Assembly (NCBI RefSeq): GCF_015390235.1
Contig: NZ_VUOH01000005.1
Location: 1 to 64,000, forward strand
Direction: 5' to 3'
DNA: 64,000 nucleotides
Origin: Quadrisphaera sp. INWT6
Lineage (GTDB): Bacteria; Actinomycetota; Actinomycetes; Actinomycetales; Quadrisphaeraceae
Shown: one piece after another, positions 41,405 to 50,248 of the stretch
Numbering within the stretch: position 1 is the stretch's first letter
Layout of the letters: each line of letters begins with the position of its first letter
Position numbers and translations under genes: made by a program
The notes under the pieces: model-generated
Told to the model about the DNA's origin: nothing
The model's input: the letters and a program-made list of their open reading frames with translations, nothing else
The model's database searches: none

Positions 41405-43170
41405 ACGAGCACCCAGGCGGTGGTCGAGGGCGGCAGGTGGCCGGCGTCGTCGAGCGGCCCGCTCGTCAGCAGGAGCCGGCCGGCCGGCAGGGGCACCACG
41501 GCTCCGGACCCGTCGGCGCCACCGGCGTTGACGACGCAGTGCCACCGGCCGCCCTCCTCGCCTCCGCCGCCGCCCTGCGGCGGGCCGGCGGGGCGCGACC
41601 AGTGGAGCACCCCCTCGGGGGCCTCCTCCCAGGTCAGCTCCTCCGGGCCGAGCACGTCGCGCCGCACGCGCAGGGCGTGCCGGTGCAGGTGCAGCGCCGA
41701 GGTGGGGTCGGCCTCCTGGACCGCCACCGACGCCCCGGCGAACCAGGCCGGCTGGGGCAGGTGCGGCGGTGACGGTGCAGCGCCGCCCTCGAGGTCGTCG
41801 GGGCCGAAGCCGAACGACGGGCCCGTGGGCGTCCAGGGCAGCGGCACCCGGCAGCCGTCACGACCCTTCTCCGCCCCCTCGGACCGGAACGCCATCGGGT
41901 CCTGGAGCACCTCGGGGGGCAGGTCGGGCACCTCCCGCAGGCCCAGCTCCTCACCCTGGTAGAGGTAGGTCGAGCCGGGCAGGGCCAGCTCCAGCAGCAC
42001 CCCCGCGCGGGCGCGGGCCAGGCCCAGCGGGGCGTCCAGCTCGGGGCTGGCGCCGTGGCGGGTCACCCACGCCTTGGAGGCCGGGTGGGAGCGCTGCTCG
42101 TGGTCGGGCGGCAGGCCGTAGCGGCTGGCGGCGCGCACGCAGTCGTGGTTGGCGAGCGTCCAGGTGCACGAGGCGCCCACCTCGAGCTGCTCCAGGCCCA
42201 GCTCGACGCCGCGGCGCAGCTCGGCGGCGTCCCACGCGGCCTCGAAGAGGTCGAACGTGAAGGCCTGTCCCAGCGAGGACGGGTCGGAGTAGCGCCAGCG
42301 CCGGGAGGGGTGCACCGAGGCCTCGGCCACCGCGGCGAGCGGCGGGTCGTAGGTGTCGAAGAGCTGGCGCCACTCCCGGTAGACGTCCACCAGCTCGTCG
42401 CGGTCCCACAGCGGGTGGCTGCCGTCGTCCACCGCCCCCGTGTGCGTGGTGGCGAAGTCGACGTGGAGGTTGTTGTCGACGTCGCGCACGAGCCCGTGGG
42501 CGACGTCGACGCGGAAGCCGTCGACGCCGCGGTCGGCCCAGAACCCCAGCGTCTGGAGGAAGTCGTCGCGGACCTCGCGGTTCGACCACTCCAGGTCGGG
42601 CTGCTCCCGGGCGAACGCGTGCAGGTACCACTGGCCGTCGCCGACGGGCTCCCACGCCGAGCCGCCGAACAGCGACCTCCAGGACGACGGCGGCTCGCTC
42701 ATGGGCCCGGCCGGGCCGTCGCGCCCGTCGCGGAAGACGTAGCGCCCGCGGGCGGCCGAGCCCCGGGGGGAGGCGAGCGCCTCGCGGAACCAGCGGTGCC
42801 GGTCGGAGGTGTGGTTCGGGACGATGTCGACGACGACTCGGAGGCCCGCGGCGTGCAGCGCCGCCGTCATCTCGTCGAAGTCGGCCAGGGTGCCGAGCTT
42901 CGGGTCGACGTCGCGGTGGTCGTCGACGTCGTACCCGCCGTCGGCCAGCGCCGAGGGGTAGAACGGCGACAGCCACACGGCGTCGACGCCCAGGTCGGCG
43001 AGGTAGGACACCCGGGACGTGACGCCGCGCAGGTCGCCCAGGCCGTCACCGTCCGCGTCCGCGAAGGACCGGGGGTAGACCTGGTAGACGACGGCCTGGC
43101 GCCACCACGGGGTGGTGGCGCCAGGGTGCCCGTCGTGACGAGCGGTGGAGCGGTGGCGCGGGGAGGTCAC
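41398..43170 (-). CDS. GH13 alpha-glucosidase (oligo-1,6-glucosidase-like)
   Basis: 590 aa from GTG 43170, overlapping the permease stop as GTGA. It is an alpha-amylase-family barrel: VYQVYPRSFADADGDGLGDL, VDIVPNHTSDRHRWF, GFRVDVAHGLVRD with the nucleophile Asp, and ANHDCVRAASRYG with the transition-state Asp. The acid/base Glu is probably in AVAEASVHPS. QVYPRSF and GDGLGDLxG fit the GH13_30/23-type glucosidases. It has no signal peptide, so it cleaves imported oligosaccharides inside the cell. It ends a CUT1 transporter operon, implying a maltose-, isomaltose- or trehalose-like substrate. Confidence 0.92.
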   Translation of the reverse strand: MTSPRHRSTARHDGHPGATTPWWRQAVVYQVYPRSFADADGDGLGDLRGVTSRVSYLADLGVDAVWLSPFYPSALADGGYDVDDHRDVDPKLGTLADFDEMTAALHAAGLRVVVDIVPNHTSDRHRWFREALASPRGSAARGRYVFRDGRDGPAGPMSEPPSSWRSLFGGSAWEPVGDGQWYLHAFAREQPDLEWSNREVRDDFLQTLGFWADRGVDGFRVDVAHGLVRDVDNNLHVDFATTHTGAVDDGSHPLWDRDELVDVYREWRQLFDTYDPPLAAVAEASVHPSRRWRYSDPSSLGQAFTFDLFEAAWDAAELRRGVELGLEQLEVGASCTWTLANHDCVRAASRYGLPPDHEQRSHPASKAWVTRHGASPELDAPLGLARARAGVLLELALPGSTYLYQGEELGLREVPDLPPEVLQDPMAFRSEGAEKGRDGCRVPLPWTPTGPSFGFGPDDLEGGAAPSPPHLPQPAWFAGASVAVQEADPTSALHLHRHALRVRRDVLGPEELTWEEAPEGVLHWSRPAGPPQGGGGGEEGGRWHCVVNAGGADGSGAVVPLPAGRLLLTSGPLDDAGHLPPSTTAWVLVP

Positions 43171-44087
43171 TTGATGGCACCCCGCGTGACGCCGGACATG
43201 ACCCACCGCTGGGCGAGGACGTACACGATGATCGTCGGCGCCATCGCCATGAGGTAGCTCGCGAACGCGACGTTGTAGTCGGTGGAGAACGAGGTCTGGA
43301 ACAGCTTCTGGACGACGGGGATCGTCTGCATGCTCGCGTCAGAGGTGATGAGCGCCGGCATCATGTAGTCGTTCCAGGCTGCGAGGAAGGCGAAGATGCC
43401 GACCGTCGCGTTCATGGGCGCCAGCAGCGGGAAGATCAGCTTCCAGAACACCTGCCACGTGGTGGCGCCGTCGATCCGGGCGCTCTCCTCCAGCTCGCCG
43501 GGGATGGAGCGCAGGAACGCGGTGTAGAGGAGCACGCTGAACGACAGCTGGAACATGACGTGGAGCACCGCGACGCCCACGGGGTTGTCGATCCCCAGCG
43601 ACGCGGTCAGCTTGACCTGCGGCAGCGCGATCACCGGGAAGGGGATGAACATCGCCCCGAGCAGGTAGAAGTAGCTGTACCGGAAGAGCTTGCGGTCCCA
43701 GTTGCGCATGATCGCGTACGAGGCCAGTGAGGACAGGACGATCGCCCCGGCGACGCTGACCACCGCGATCAGCAGGGAGATGACGAACGCGCGGGGGAAG
43801 CCCACGAGGTTCCAGGCCTGGGCGAAGCTGCCGGGGTTGAACGGCGCGGGCAGGGAGAAGCCGTTGCCGTCCACCGACTGCGTCGGCGTCTTGAAGGCCA
43901 TCACCACGGTGAGGTAGAGCGGCAGGAGCACGGACAGGCCGCACAGGAGAAGCCCCCCCGTGACCAGCCAGCTGCGGCGGCGGGCACGGCGGGACTCGCC
44001 GGACCCCACCGCGTCGTGGCGCTGACCGCTGCGGCGCGCTCCTCGCGCCGCAGCCTCCGCGGTCGCCGGGTCGAGTGAGACGGCCAT
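43167..44087 (-). CDS. CUT1 sugar ABC transporter permease (MalG-like)
   Basis: 306 aa from ATG 44087, overlapping the MalF-like stop by one base (TGATG). Six membrane helices follow a 40-residue Arg-rich cytoplasmic N-terminus. The EAA loop is ELEESARIDGATTWQVFWKLIFPLL, the contact site for the ATPase. No ATPase gene is in the operon, so a shared MsiK-type ATPase encoded elsewhere is expected, as is common in actinobacteria. It works with the MalF-like permease and the lipoprotein upstream. Confidence 0.9.
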   Translation of the reverse strand: MAVSLDPATAEAAARGARRSGQRHDAVGSGESRRARRRSWLVTGGLLLCGLSVLLPLYLTVVMAFKTPTQSVDGNGFSLPAPFNPGSFAQAWNLVGFPRAFVISLLIAVVSVAGAIVLSSLASYAIMRNWDRKLFRYSYFYLLGAMFIPFPVIALPQVKLTASLGIDNPVGVAVLHVMFQLSFSVLLYTAFLRSIPGELEESARIDGATTWQVFWKLIFPLLAPMNATVGIFAFLAAWNDYMMPALITSDASMQTIPVVQKLFQTSFSTDYNVAFASYLMAMAPTIIVYVLAQRWVMSGVTRGAIK

Positions 44088-45016
44088 CAGAGCGACACCC
44101 CCCTGCCGTTGATGAGGCGCAGCTGCGCGAGCGAGATGAGCACGGTGATGACGAAGAAGACGACGGCGTTCGCCATCTGGTACGCGTAGTCACCGGTCTG
44201 GAAGCCGGTGAAGATGGTCATGGCCACCGAGTACGTCGACGTCCCGGGCCCGCCGTCGGTCAGGCCGACGATGATGTCGTAGGCGTTGAGGAAGTTCTTG
44301 AAGCCGAGCACGGTGTTGATCACGACGTAGCCCGCCACCAGCGGCAGCGTGATCGCCGTGAACTGGCGCCACGGGCTGGCCCCGTCGAGCGAGGAGGCCT
44401 CGTAGACCTCCTCGGGGATGGCCAGGAGTCCGGCGAGGTAGATGATCAGCGCCGACGGGATCGCCTGCCACGCGGTGACGATGACGACGCCGACCCACGC
44501 CCAGCTGGGGTTCGCCAGGATGCTCGTGCCCCACGCGTCGATGCCGAGCGAGGTGAAGACCGCCGGCAGCGAGTTCGAGAAGATGTAGTTGAAGACGTAG
44601 GCGATGACGATGCCGGACACGACCATCGGCACGAAGAACACGCCGCGCAGCGCCGTCTTGAAGCGGATCTTCGCGTTCAGGCCGACCGCCAGGAGCAGGC
44701 CGAGCGCGTTCACCAGCAGCACGGTCACGATCGAGAAGCCGATCGTGAAGCCGTACGAGGTGAGGATCCGCGGGTCGGTGAAGAGCACCAGGAAGTTGTT
44801 CAGCCCGATGAACGAGTACTCGCCGTAGCCGACGTAGTTCGTCACCGAGAAGAACATGCCGGCGAGAGCCGGTCCGACGATGAGCACCGTGAACAGCGCC
44901 AGCGCCGGCAGGAGCATCACGTAGAAGGCCGTGTCGACCCGGCTCTTCGACCGGCGCGTGGGCGGCGGCGCGGCGGGTGGGGTGGTCCCGGTGCGCACCG
45001 GGGCGTCAGCGCTCAT
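44087..45016 (-). CDS. CUT1 sugar ABC transporter permease (MalF-like)
   Basis: 309 aa from ATG 45016, overlapping the binding-protein stop. It has six membrane helices. The EAA motif is EVYEASSLDGASPWRQFTAITLPL, and NALGLLLAVGLNAKIRFKTALRGVFF is the typical TM2-3 region. The first cytoplasmic segment is short. It forms the membrane heterodimer with the downstream MalG-like protein. Confidence 0.9.
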   Translation of the reverse strand: MSADAPVRTGTTPPAAPPPTRRSKSRVDTAFYVMLLPALALFTVLIVGPALAGMFFSVTNYVGYGEYSFIGLNNFLVLFTDPRILTSYGFTIGFSIVTVLLVNALGLLLAVGLNAKIRFKTALRGVFFVPMVVSGIVIAYVFNYIFSNSLPAVFTSLGIDAWGTSILANPSWAWVGVVIVTAWQAIPSALIIYLAGLLAIPEEVYEASSLDGASPWRQFTAITLPLVAGYVVINTVLGFKNFLNAYDIIVGLTDGGPGTSTYSVAMTIFTGFQTGDYAYQMANAVVFFVITVLISLAQLRLINGRGVSL

Positions 45017-46308
45017 GAGAGGGCCGACCGCTTGGCGAGGCGGTCCCAGTCGGCGTCGAGGGTGCGGAGCATCCCCTCAGCGTCGCCGTCGACCAGTGCG
45101 CCCTGGATGTAGTTGGCCAGCGGGATGGTGTTCGGCACGAAGGTCCCTGCTCCCTGGTAGATCGCTCCGGCCTCGAGGTACGGCGCCAGGCCCGCGGTGC
45201 GCGGATCGGTGGTTCCGGTTGCTCCCTGGATGGGCGAGAAGGCGAGGTTCTGCTGGTTGTAGCCGTTGCAGATGTCGGGCTGCATGAGCCACTGGACGAA
45301 GGCCTTCGCGTCGCCGACGCTCCGGCTGGCGGTGGGCACCCAGAGCGCGAGGTCGAGGTTGACGCGCACCGCGCGGTCGTCGGGGTCCTCCGTCATGGGC
45401 AGGGAGAAGGTGCCCAGCTCGAGATCGGGGTCCGTCTTGGCGATCTCCCCCAGGGCCCACGGGCCCTGCAGGTACATGGCGACCTTGCCCTGACCCATCG
45501 CGAGGTTCCCGTCCGCGTACTGGCGGGAGGGGAAGTCGGGGTTGAAGTAGGTGCGCAGGGCGATGGCGTCGCTCCACGGCTTCGAGAACGTCTCCAGGAA
45601 GGTCGGGCCCTGGCCGGCATCCGCGGCGAGCTTCTCCTCGAAGAACGCCGGCACGTCCGCGCCGCTGCCGGTCGCGTAGTCCCAGATGCCCTGGAGCAGG
45701 CTCCACGTGGCGGCCGCCGTCGTGTAGATCGGCGTCACCCCGGCGGCCTGGAACTTCTGGCACGCGGCGGTCAGCTCGGCGTAGGTGGTGGGCACCTCGA
45801 CGCCGTTGTCGGCGAAGAGCTCCACGTTGTAGATGACACCCGCCGCGGTGACCGACCACGGGAGCACGCTGGTCTGCCCCTCGAAGTCCGCGTACTGGGT
45901 GACCAGGTCCTGGTAGGCGGGGTTGATCGTCTTGGCCTCGGGCAGCGGCGCGAGGTCCTCCAGGACGCCGCCGCGCACGTAGTTCGACGTCTCGAGGTTG
46001 TAGTTGTAGCAGGCGACGTCCGGCGGGGCCCCGCGCACGAACTGGGGCACGATCGACGCCTGGGTGCCGTCGTGAGCGATCGTCACCGCGCTCTGGCTGG
46101 CGTTGTACTGGGCCGCGAGCTCGTCGAAAGCCGCCAGCACCTCGGGCTTGTTGGCGAGCCACCGCAGCGACGTCGTCCCGCTCGAGCCGCCGGCCCCGGC
46201 GCAGCCGGACAGCGACAGCGGCAGCGCGCCGGCCGCCGCCCCCAGACCGGCGATCTTGAGCAGCGAGCGGCGGCTGATGCCGCCGCGGGGAGGTCCGTCC
46301 ACGAGCAC
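45013..46308 (-). CDS. CUT1 sugar ABC transporter substrate-binding lipoprotein
   Basis: 431 aa from GTG 46308. The signal peptide has a twin-arginine-like ISRRSLLKIAG and lipobox LSGC with Cys36, so it may be a Tat-exported lipoprotein. The mature SBP_bac_1-type domain has LGDAYNASQ-like repeats, GKVAMYLQGPWALGEI and DICNGYNQQNLAFSPIQG. It is first in the operon with two permeases and a GH13 glucosidase. It is divergent from a ROK regulator across 72 bp, probably its repressor. Ligand expected: an alpha-glucoside. Confidence 0.9.
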   Translation of the reverse strand: MLVDGPPRGGISRRSLLKIAGLGAAAGALPLSLSGCAGAGGSSGTTSLRWLANKPEVLAAFDELAAQYNASQSAVTIAHDGTQASIVPQFVRGAPPDVACYNYNLETSNYVRGGVLEDLAPLPEAKTINPAYQDLVTQYADFEGQTSVLPWSVTAAGVIYNVELFADNGVEVPTTYAELTAACQKFQAAGVTPIYTTAAATWSLLQGIWDYATGSGADVPAFFEEKLAADAGQGPTFLETFSKPWSDAIALRTYFNPDFPSRQYADGNLAMGQGKVAMYLQGPWALGEIAKTDPDLELGTFSLPMTEDPDDRAVRVNLDLALWVPTASRSVGDAKAFVQWLMQPDICNGYNQQNLAFSPIQGATGTTDPRTAGLAPYLEAGAIYQGAGTFVPNTIPLANYIQGALVDGDAEGMLRTLDADWDRLAKRSALS

Positions 46309-46335
46309 CCCTTCGTGCCTGGCCCCCGGGTCGGG

Positions 46336-46359
46336 GGTATTTGATTGACGATCTATAGG
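46336..46359. promoter_or_regulatory. AT-rich divergent promoter/operator
   Basis: GTATTTGATTG ACGATCTATAGG is a rare AT-rich block in the 72-bp gap between the binding-protein and ROK genes. TATTTGATTG and the inverse of CGATCTATA form an imperfect inverted repeat, a plausible ROK operator. A clear promoter pair cannot be fixed for either direction. Confidence 0.4.
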
Positions 46360-46380
46360 AAGTCGGGAGAGAGTGGCACC

Positions 46381-47670
46381 GTGACCGCCGTAGAGTCAAG
46401 GGCCGTGCGCGTCGGCCGGCCGAGGTCACAGCCCGTGACCTCGACGAGGGCGCTGCGCCGCGCCTCCACCACGGCGGTGCTCGAGGCCGTCTGGGCCGGG
46501 GAGCCGGTCACCGGCAGCGACCTCATCGCCACCACCGGGCTGACCCGCGCGACCGTCCACGACGTCTGCGCCGACCTGATCGCCGCCGGGTGGGTCGAGG
46601 AGCTGGCCGACCAGCGCGCCCACGGCAGCTACGAGCGGGGTCGCCCCGCCCGGCGCTACGGCCTGCGCGCCCGGGCTGCGGTGGTCGTCGGCGTCGACGC
46701 CGGCACCGCGCGCGTCACCGCGCTGGTCACCGACCTGCGCGGCCAGGTGCTGGGCCGCGCCGAGGCGCCGGTGCGGCGCACCGCGGAGCACCGGCGGTCG
46801 GTCGCGGCGCGCGTCGTGGAGGCCGCGCTCGCCGTCGCCGAGGCCGCTCCCGGCGAGGTGCTCGCCTGCACGGCGGCCCTGCCCGCCCCCGTGGCGGCCT
46901 CGGGCCGCATGGAGGTGACCAGCAACCGGTTCTGGCTGGCCATGGACGCGGGGCTGGCGGGGCACCTCCACGGCCTGCTCGGCTGCCCCGTCGCCATCGC
47001 CAACGACGCCGACCTCGCCGCCCTCGCCGAGGGCCGCCGGGGGGCCGCCGCCGGCAGCAGCGACCACATCAGCCTCCTGGTCGACGGCGGCTTCGGCGCC
47101 GGCGTGGTCTCCGGCGGGGCGCTCGTGCGCGGCCGCTACGGCCGCGGCGGCGAGATGCGCTGGCTCGACCTCGTCTCCGACGTGGGGGCACCCGTCGGTC
47201 TCGCGCCGCTCCTGGCCCACTGGGCCAGCCACGGCGTCGACGCCCCGCCGCCGGGAGACCCCGCCGCCGACGCCGAGCCCGGCAGCGGCGACCCCGAGGC
47301 CGACCTCGCCGCGGCGCGAGCGGTGCTGCGGAGCGCTGCGACCGGCGGCGCGGCGGCCACCGCCATCACCGCGCGGGCGGGGAGGCACCTGGCGCGCATC
47401 GTCGCGACCGCCGGCGGCCTGCTCGACCCCGAGCTGGTGGTGCTCACCGGGCAGCTCGCCCCCGACCTGGGGCCGGTCGTCTCGGTGGTAGAGCAGCAGC
47501 TGCCGCTCATGCTCGACGCCCCCGTGCCGCGCGTGGCGACGTCGCTGCTGGGACCCGACGCGGTGGCGCTGGGGGCGGCGCAGCAGGCGCTCGACCACGT
47601 GCACGAGCACGCGCTCGAGCTCGCCCTGCCCGGAGCCGCTCCTCGGACCTCGGAGCCGGCGGGCCCGTGA
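46381..47670 (+). CDS. ROK-family transcriptional repressor
   Basis: 429 aa from GTG 46381 after GGGAGAG. An upstream TTG at 46345 is in frame but lies in the operator. The N-terminal winged helix (about 15-85) contains VTGSDLIATTGLTRATVHDV and ERGRPARRYGL. The ROK domain has VVVGVDAGTARVTALVTDL and IANDADLAALAEGRRGAA. The zinc-binding CxCGxxGC motif of ROK kinases is missing at the expected place (RGRYGRGGEMRWLDL), so it is a regulator, not a kinase. It probably represses the divergent sugar transport and glucosidase operon until a sugar binds. Confidence 0.88.
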   Translation: MTAVESRAVRVGRPRSQPVTSTRALRRASTTAVLEAVWAGEPVTGSDLIATTGLTRATVHDVCADLIAAGWVEELADQRAHGSYERGRPARRYGLRARAAVVVGVDAGTARVTALVTDLRGQVLGRAEAPVRRTAEHRRSVAARVVEAALAVAEAAPGEVLACTAALPAPVAASGRMEVTSNRFWLAMDAGLAGHLHGLLGCPVAIANDADLAALAEGRRGAAAGSSDHISLLVDGGFGAGVVSGGALVRGRYGRGGEMRWLDLVSDVGAPVGLAPLLAHWASHGVDAPPPGDPAADAEPGSGDPEADLAAARAVLRSAATGGAAATAITARAGRHLARIVATAGGLLDPELVVLTGQLAPDLGPVVSVVEQQLPLMLDAPVPRVATSLLGPDAVALGAAQQALDHVHEHALELALPGAAPRTSEPAGP

Positions 47671-47680
47671 CACCCCCTCC

Positions 47681-47753
47681 GAGCGCACTTCCCGCGGAGA
47701 GTGCGCTCCGGCCCCCCCTCCCGAACCGCACCCTCCGCGGAGCGTGCGGTTCG
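47681..47753. terminator. Two adjacent terminator hairpins
   Basis: First GAGCGCACT/AGTGCGCTC (47681-47708), then CGAACCGCAC/GTGCGGTTCG (47722-47753), between the convergent ROK and GlpX genes. Confidence 0.7.
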
Positions 47754-47797
47754 AGGGGGACGCGGCGGCCCCGCGGCGGCCGGGCGGCCTCAGGCGG

Positions 47798-48808
47798 TCA
47801 GAGCCACTTCGACGCGGGGTGCTCGGCGATGACGCGGCGCACCGTGCCCGACTTGGTGCGCAGCACGATCGACTCGGTGCGGATGATGCCGTCGATGTGG
47901 CGGACGCCCTCGAGCAGACCGCTGTCGGTGACGCCGGTGGCCACGAAGAAGGCGTTCTCGCCGGCCACCAGGTCGTCGACCTCGTAGACGTGGTCCATGC
48001 GCAGGCCGGCGGCCAGGCCGCGCTCGCGCTCGGCGTCGTCCTTCGGGGCGAGCACGCCCTGCATGAACCCGCCGAGGGCCTTGACGGCGCACGCGGTGGT
48101 GACGCCCTCGGGGCTGCCGCCGATGCCGACGCACATGTCGATGCGGGTGCCGGGGCGCGCGGCGTTGATGCCGCCGGCGACGTCGCCGTCGAGCAGCAGG
48201 CGCGTCCCGGCGCCGGCCTCGCGGATCTGCCGGACCAGGTCCTCGTGGCGGGGCCGGTCGAGGATGGCCACGACGACCTCCTCCGGCTGCTTGCCCAGCG
48301 CTCCGGCCAGGGCGCGGATGTTCTCGCCGACGGGCTTGCGGATGTCGACGACGCCGCGGCCCTCGGGCCCGGTGACGAGCTTGTCCATGTAGAAGACGGA
48401 CGAGGCGTCGAGCATGGCGCCGCGGTCGGAGACGGCGATGACCGACAGCGCGTTCTGGCGGCCGGCGGCGGCCATCGAGGTGCCGTCGACGGGGTCGACC
48501 GCGACGTCGCACGCGGGCCCCTCGCCGTTGCCGACCTTCTCGCCGTTGAAGAGCATCGGCGCCTCGTCCTTCTCGCCCTCGCCGATGACGACGACGCCGT
48601 CGAAGGAGACGGTGGCGAGGAAGGCGCGCATCGCGTCGACCGCGGCCCTGTCGACGGCGATCTTGTCGCCCTTGCCGATGAAGGGGACCGCGCGGATGGC
48701 GGCGGCCTCGGTCGCGCGGACGAGCTCCAGCGCGAGGTTGCGGTCGGGGACCCCGGCGACGGGCGCCTGGCCCTGGTCGGTGGTGGCGGGCGGGGTGGCG
48801 TGCGTCAC
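47798..48808 (-). CDS. glpX: Class II fructose-1,6-bisphosphatase
   Basis: 336 aa from GTG 48808. GlpX hallmarks are visible: FIGKGDKIAVDRAAVDAMR, VVVIGEGEKDEAPML, the metal-binding AVDPVDGTSMAAAG and DRPRHEDLVRQIREAG. CVGIGGSPEGVTTACAVKALGG and NAFFVATGVTDSGLLEGV also match. In actinobacteria GlpX is the main gluconeogenic enzyme turning fructose 1,6-bisphosphate into fructose 6-phosphate. It stands alone here, divergent from the ArsR gene. Confidence 0.96.
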   Translation of the reverse strand: MTHATPPATTDQGQAPVAGVPDRNLALELVRATEAAAIRAVPFIGKGDKIAVDRAAVDAMRAFLATVSFDGVVVIGEGEKDEAPMLFNGEKVGNGEGPACDVAVDPVDGTSMAAAGRQNALSVIAVSDRGAMLDASSVFYMDKLVTGPEGRGVVDIRKPVGENIRALAGALGKQPEEVVVAILDRPRHEDLVRQIREAGAGTRLLLDGDVAGGINAARPGTRIDMCVGIGGSPEGVTTACAVKALGGFMQGVLAPKDDAERERGLAAGLRMDHVYEVDDLVAGENAFFVATGVTDSGLLEGVRHIDGIIRTESIVLRTKSGTVRRVIAEHPASKWL

Positions 48809-48965
48809 TGCGTCGTTCCTCCGTCTGCGGCTCCCGGCCTGGTCTGCCGGGTGTCTGCCGCCAGGCTGTCAGGCGCGCCCGCGGGCCGCCAGGTGCGGGG
48901 GCCGATCCGACGCCCCGGACCTGCGGAGGGTGCCGACGGTTCACCCGTGGCTGTATGGTCCTGGT

Positions 48966-49262
48966 GTGCCCGCAGCCGCCGCCACCGCCACCTCCGCGGA
49001 GGCGCTCGCCCGCTTCGGCCACGCCCTGTCCGACCCGACGCGCGCCCGGCTGCTGCTGGCGCTGCGCGACGCCCCCGGGTACCCGGCGGACCTGGCCGAC
49101 CGGCTCGGCACCACGCGGCAGAACCTGTCGAACCACCTCGCGTGCCTGCGGGGCTGCGGCCTGGTCACCACCGCGCCCGAGGGCCGCCGCGTGCGCTACG
49201 AGCTGGCCGACGAGGCCGTGGGCCACGCCCTGGACGACCTGCTGCAGGCGGTGGGCTCGTGA
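48966..49262 (+). CDS. ArsR/SmtB-family metal-responsive repressor
   Basis: 98 aa from GTG 48966. The winged helix LARFGHALSDPTRARLLLAL...DLADRLGTTRQNLSNHLACL carries the DNA-recognition helix. The LACLRGCGLV segment places Cys residues near the alpha-3 metal site, as in cadmium or zinc sensors of the CmtR type. TATGGT about 8 nt before the GTG suggests a leaderless transcript. GTGA overlap with the CDF exporter gene shows it is autoregulated together with metal efflux. Confidence 0.9.
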   Translation: MPAAAATATSAEALARFGHALSDPTRARLLLALRDAPGYPADLADRLGTTRQNLSNHLACLRGCGLVTTAPEGRRVRYELADEAVGHALDDLLQAVGS

Positions 49263-50248
49263 GCCACGGGCACGGGCACTCCCACGGCGCCGGCGGCGAC
49301 CGGCGCCGGCTGGCGCTCGCTCTGGGCATCACCCTCGTGGTGCTCGTCAGCGGCGTGGTCGGCGGCCTCGTCACCGGCTCGCTGGCGCTCCTGGCCGACG
49401 CCGGCCACATGCTCACCGACGCCGCCGGCCTCGGGGTGGCGCTGCTCGCCAGCAGCCTGGCCCTGCGCCCCGCCACCGCCGCCCGGACCTGGGGCCTCGG
49501 GCGCGCCGAGGTCCTCGCCGCGGTGCTGCAGGCGGCGCTGCTGCTCGCCGTCGGCGTCCTCATCGCCGTCGAGGGGGTGCGGCGCCTGCTCGACCCGCCC
49601 GACGTGGCCTCCTCGGGGATGCTGGTGTTCGGCGCCGTCGGCCTCGTCGGCAACGCGCTGGCCCTGTGGGTGCTCACGCGCCCCGAGCGCCCGCGGGCGC
49701 ACCAGCACGCCGACCACGACGAGCACGGCGCCCACGACGACGCCGAGCACGCCCCCGCGCCGATGGGGATGAACCGCCGCGCCGCCGTCCTCGAGGTGGT
49801 CAACGACGCGCTCGGCTCGGTCGCGGTGCTCGTGGCGGCCGGCGTCATCGCGCTGACCGGGTGGACCCGCGCCGACGCCGTCGTGTCCCTGCTCATCGGG
49901 GTGCTGATCGTGCCGCGCACCCTGCTGCTGCTGCGCGAGGCCACCGACGTGCTGCTGGAGTCGGTGCCGAAGGGCCTCGACCTCACGGCCGTGCGCGAGC
50001 ACCTGCTGGAGCAGCCGCACGTCCTCGCCGTCCACGACCTCCACGCCACGCAGATCACCAGCGGCCTGCCGGTGCTCACGGCGCACGTGGTGCTCGACGA
50101 CTCCTGCTTCGTGGACGGGCACGTCCCCGAGGTCCTCGACCAGCTCCAGGCCTGCGTCCGCGGGCACTTCCCCGTCAGCATCACCCACTCCACCTTCCAG
50201 GTGGAGCCCGCCAGCCACGCAGACCACGAGCACGGGGTGCACGCATGA
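49259..50248 (+). CDS. CDF-family heavy-metal efflux transporter
   Basis: 329 aa from GTG 49259. The His-rich N-terminus (SHGHGHSHG) precedes six membrane helices. LLADAGHMLTDAAGLGVAL and LEVVNDALGSVAVLVAAGVI carry the transport-site HxxxD-type residues on helices 2 and 5. A His/Asp loop (HQHADHDEHGAHDDAEH) links helices 4 and 5. The C-terminal cytoplasmic domain has HVLAVHDLHATQITSGLP. It exports Zn(II), Cd(II) or Co(II) against protons. ArsR control and overlap with a thioredoxin-fold gene complete the operon. Confidence 0.92.
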   Translation: MSHGHGHSHGAGGDRRRLALALGITLVVLVSGVVGGLVTGSLALLADAGHMLTDAAGLGVALLASSLALRPATAARTWGLGRAEVLAAVLQAALLLAVGVLIAVEGVRRLLDPPDVASSGMLVFGAVGLVGNALALWVLTRPERPRAHQHADHDEHGAHDDAEHAPAPMGMNRRAAVLEVVNDALGSVAVLVAAGVIALTGWTRADAVVSLLIGVLIVPRTLLLLREATDVLLESVPKGLDLTAVREHLLEQPHVLAVHDLHATQITSGLPVLTAHVVLDDSCFVDGHVPEVLDQLQACVRGHFPVSITHSTFQVEPASHADHEHGVHA

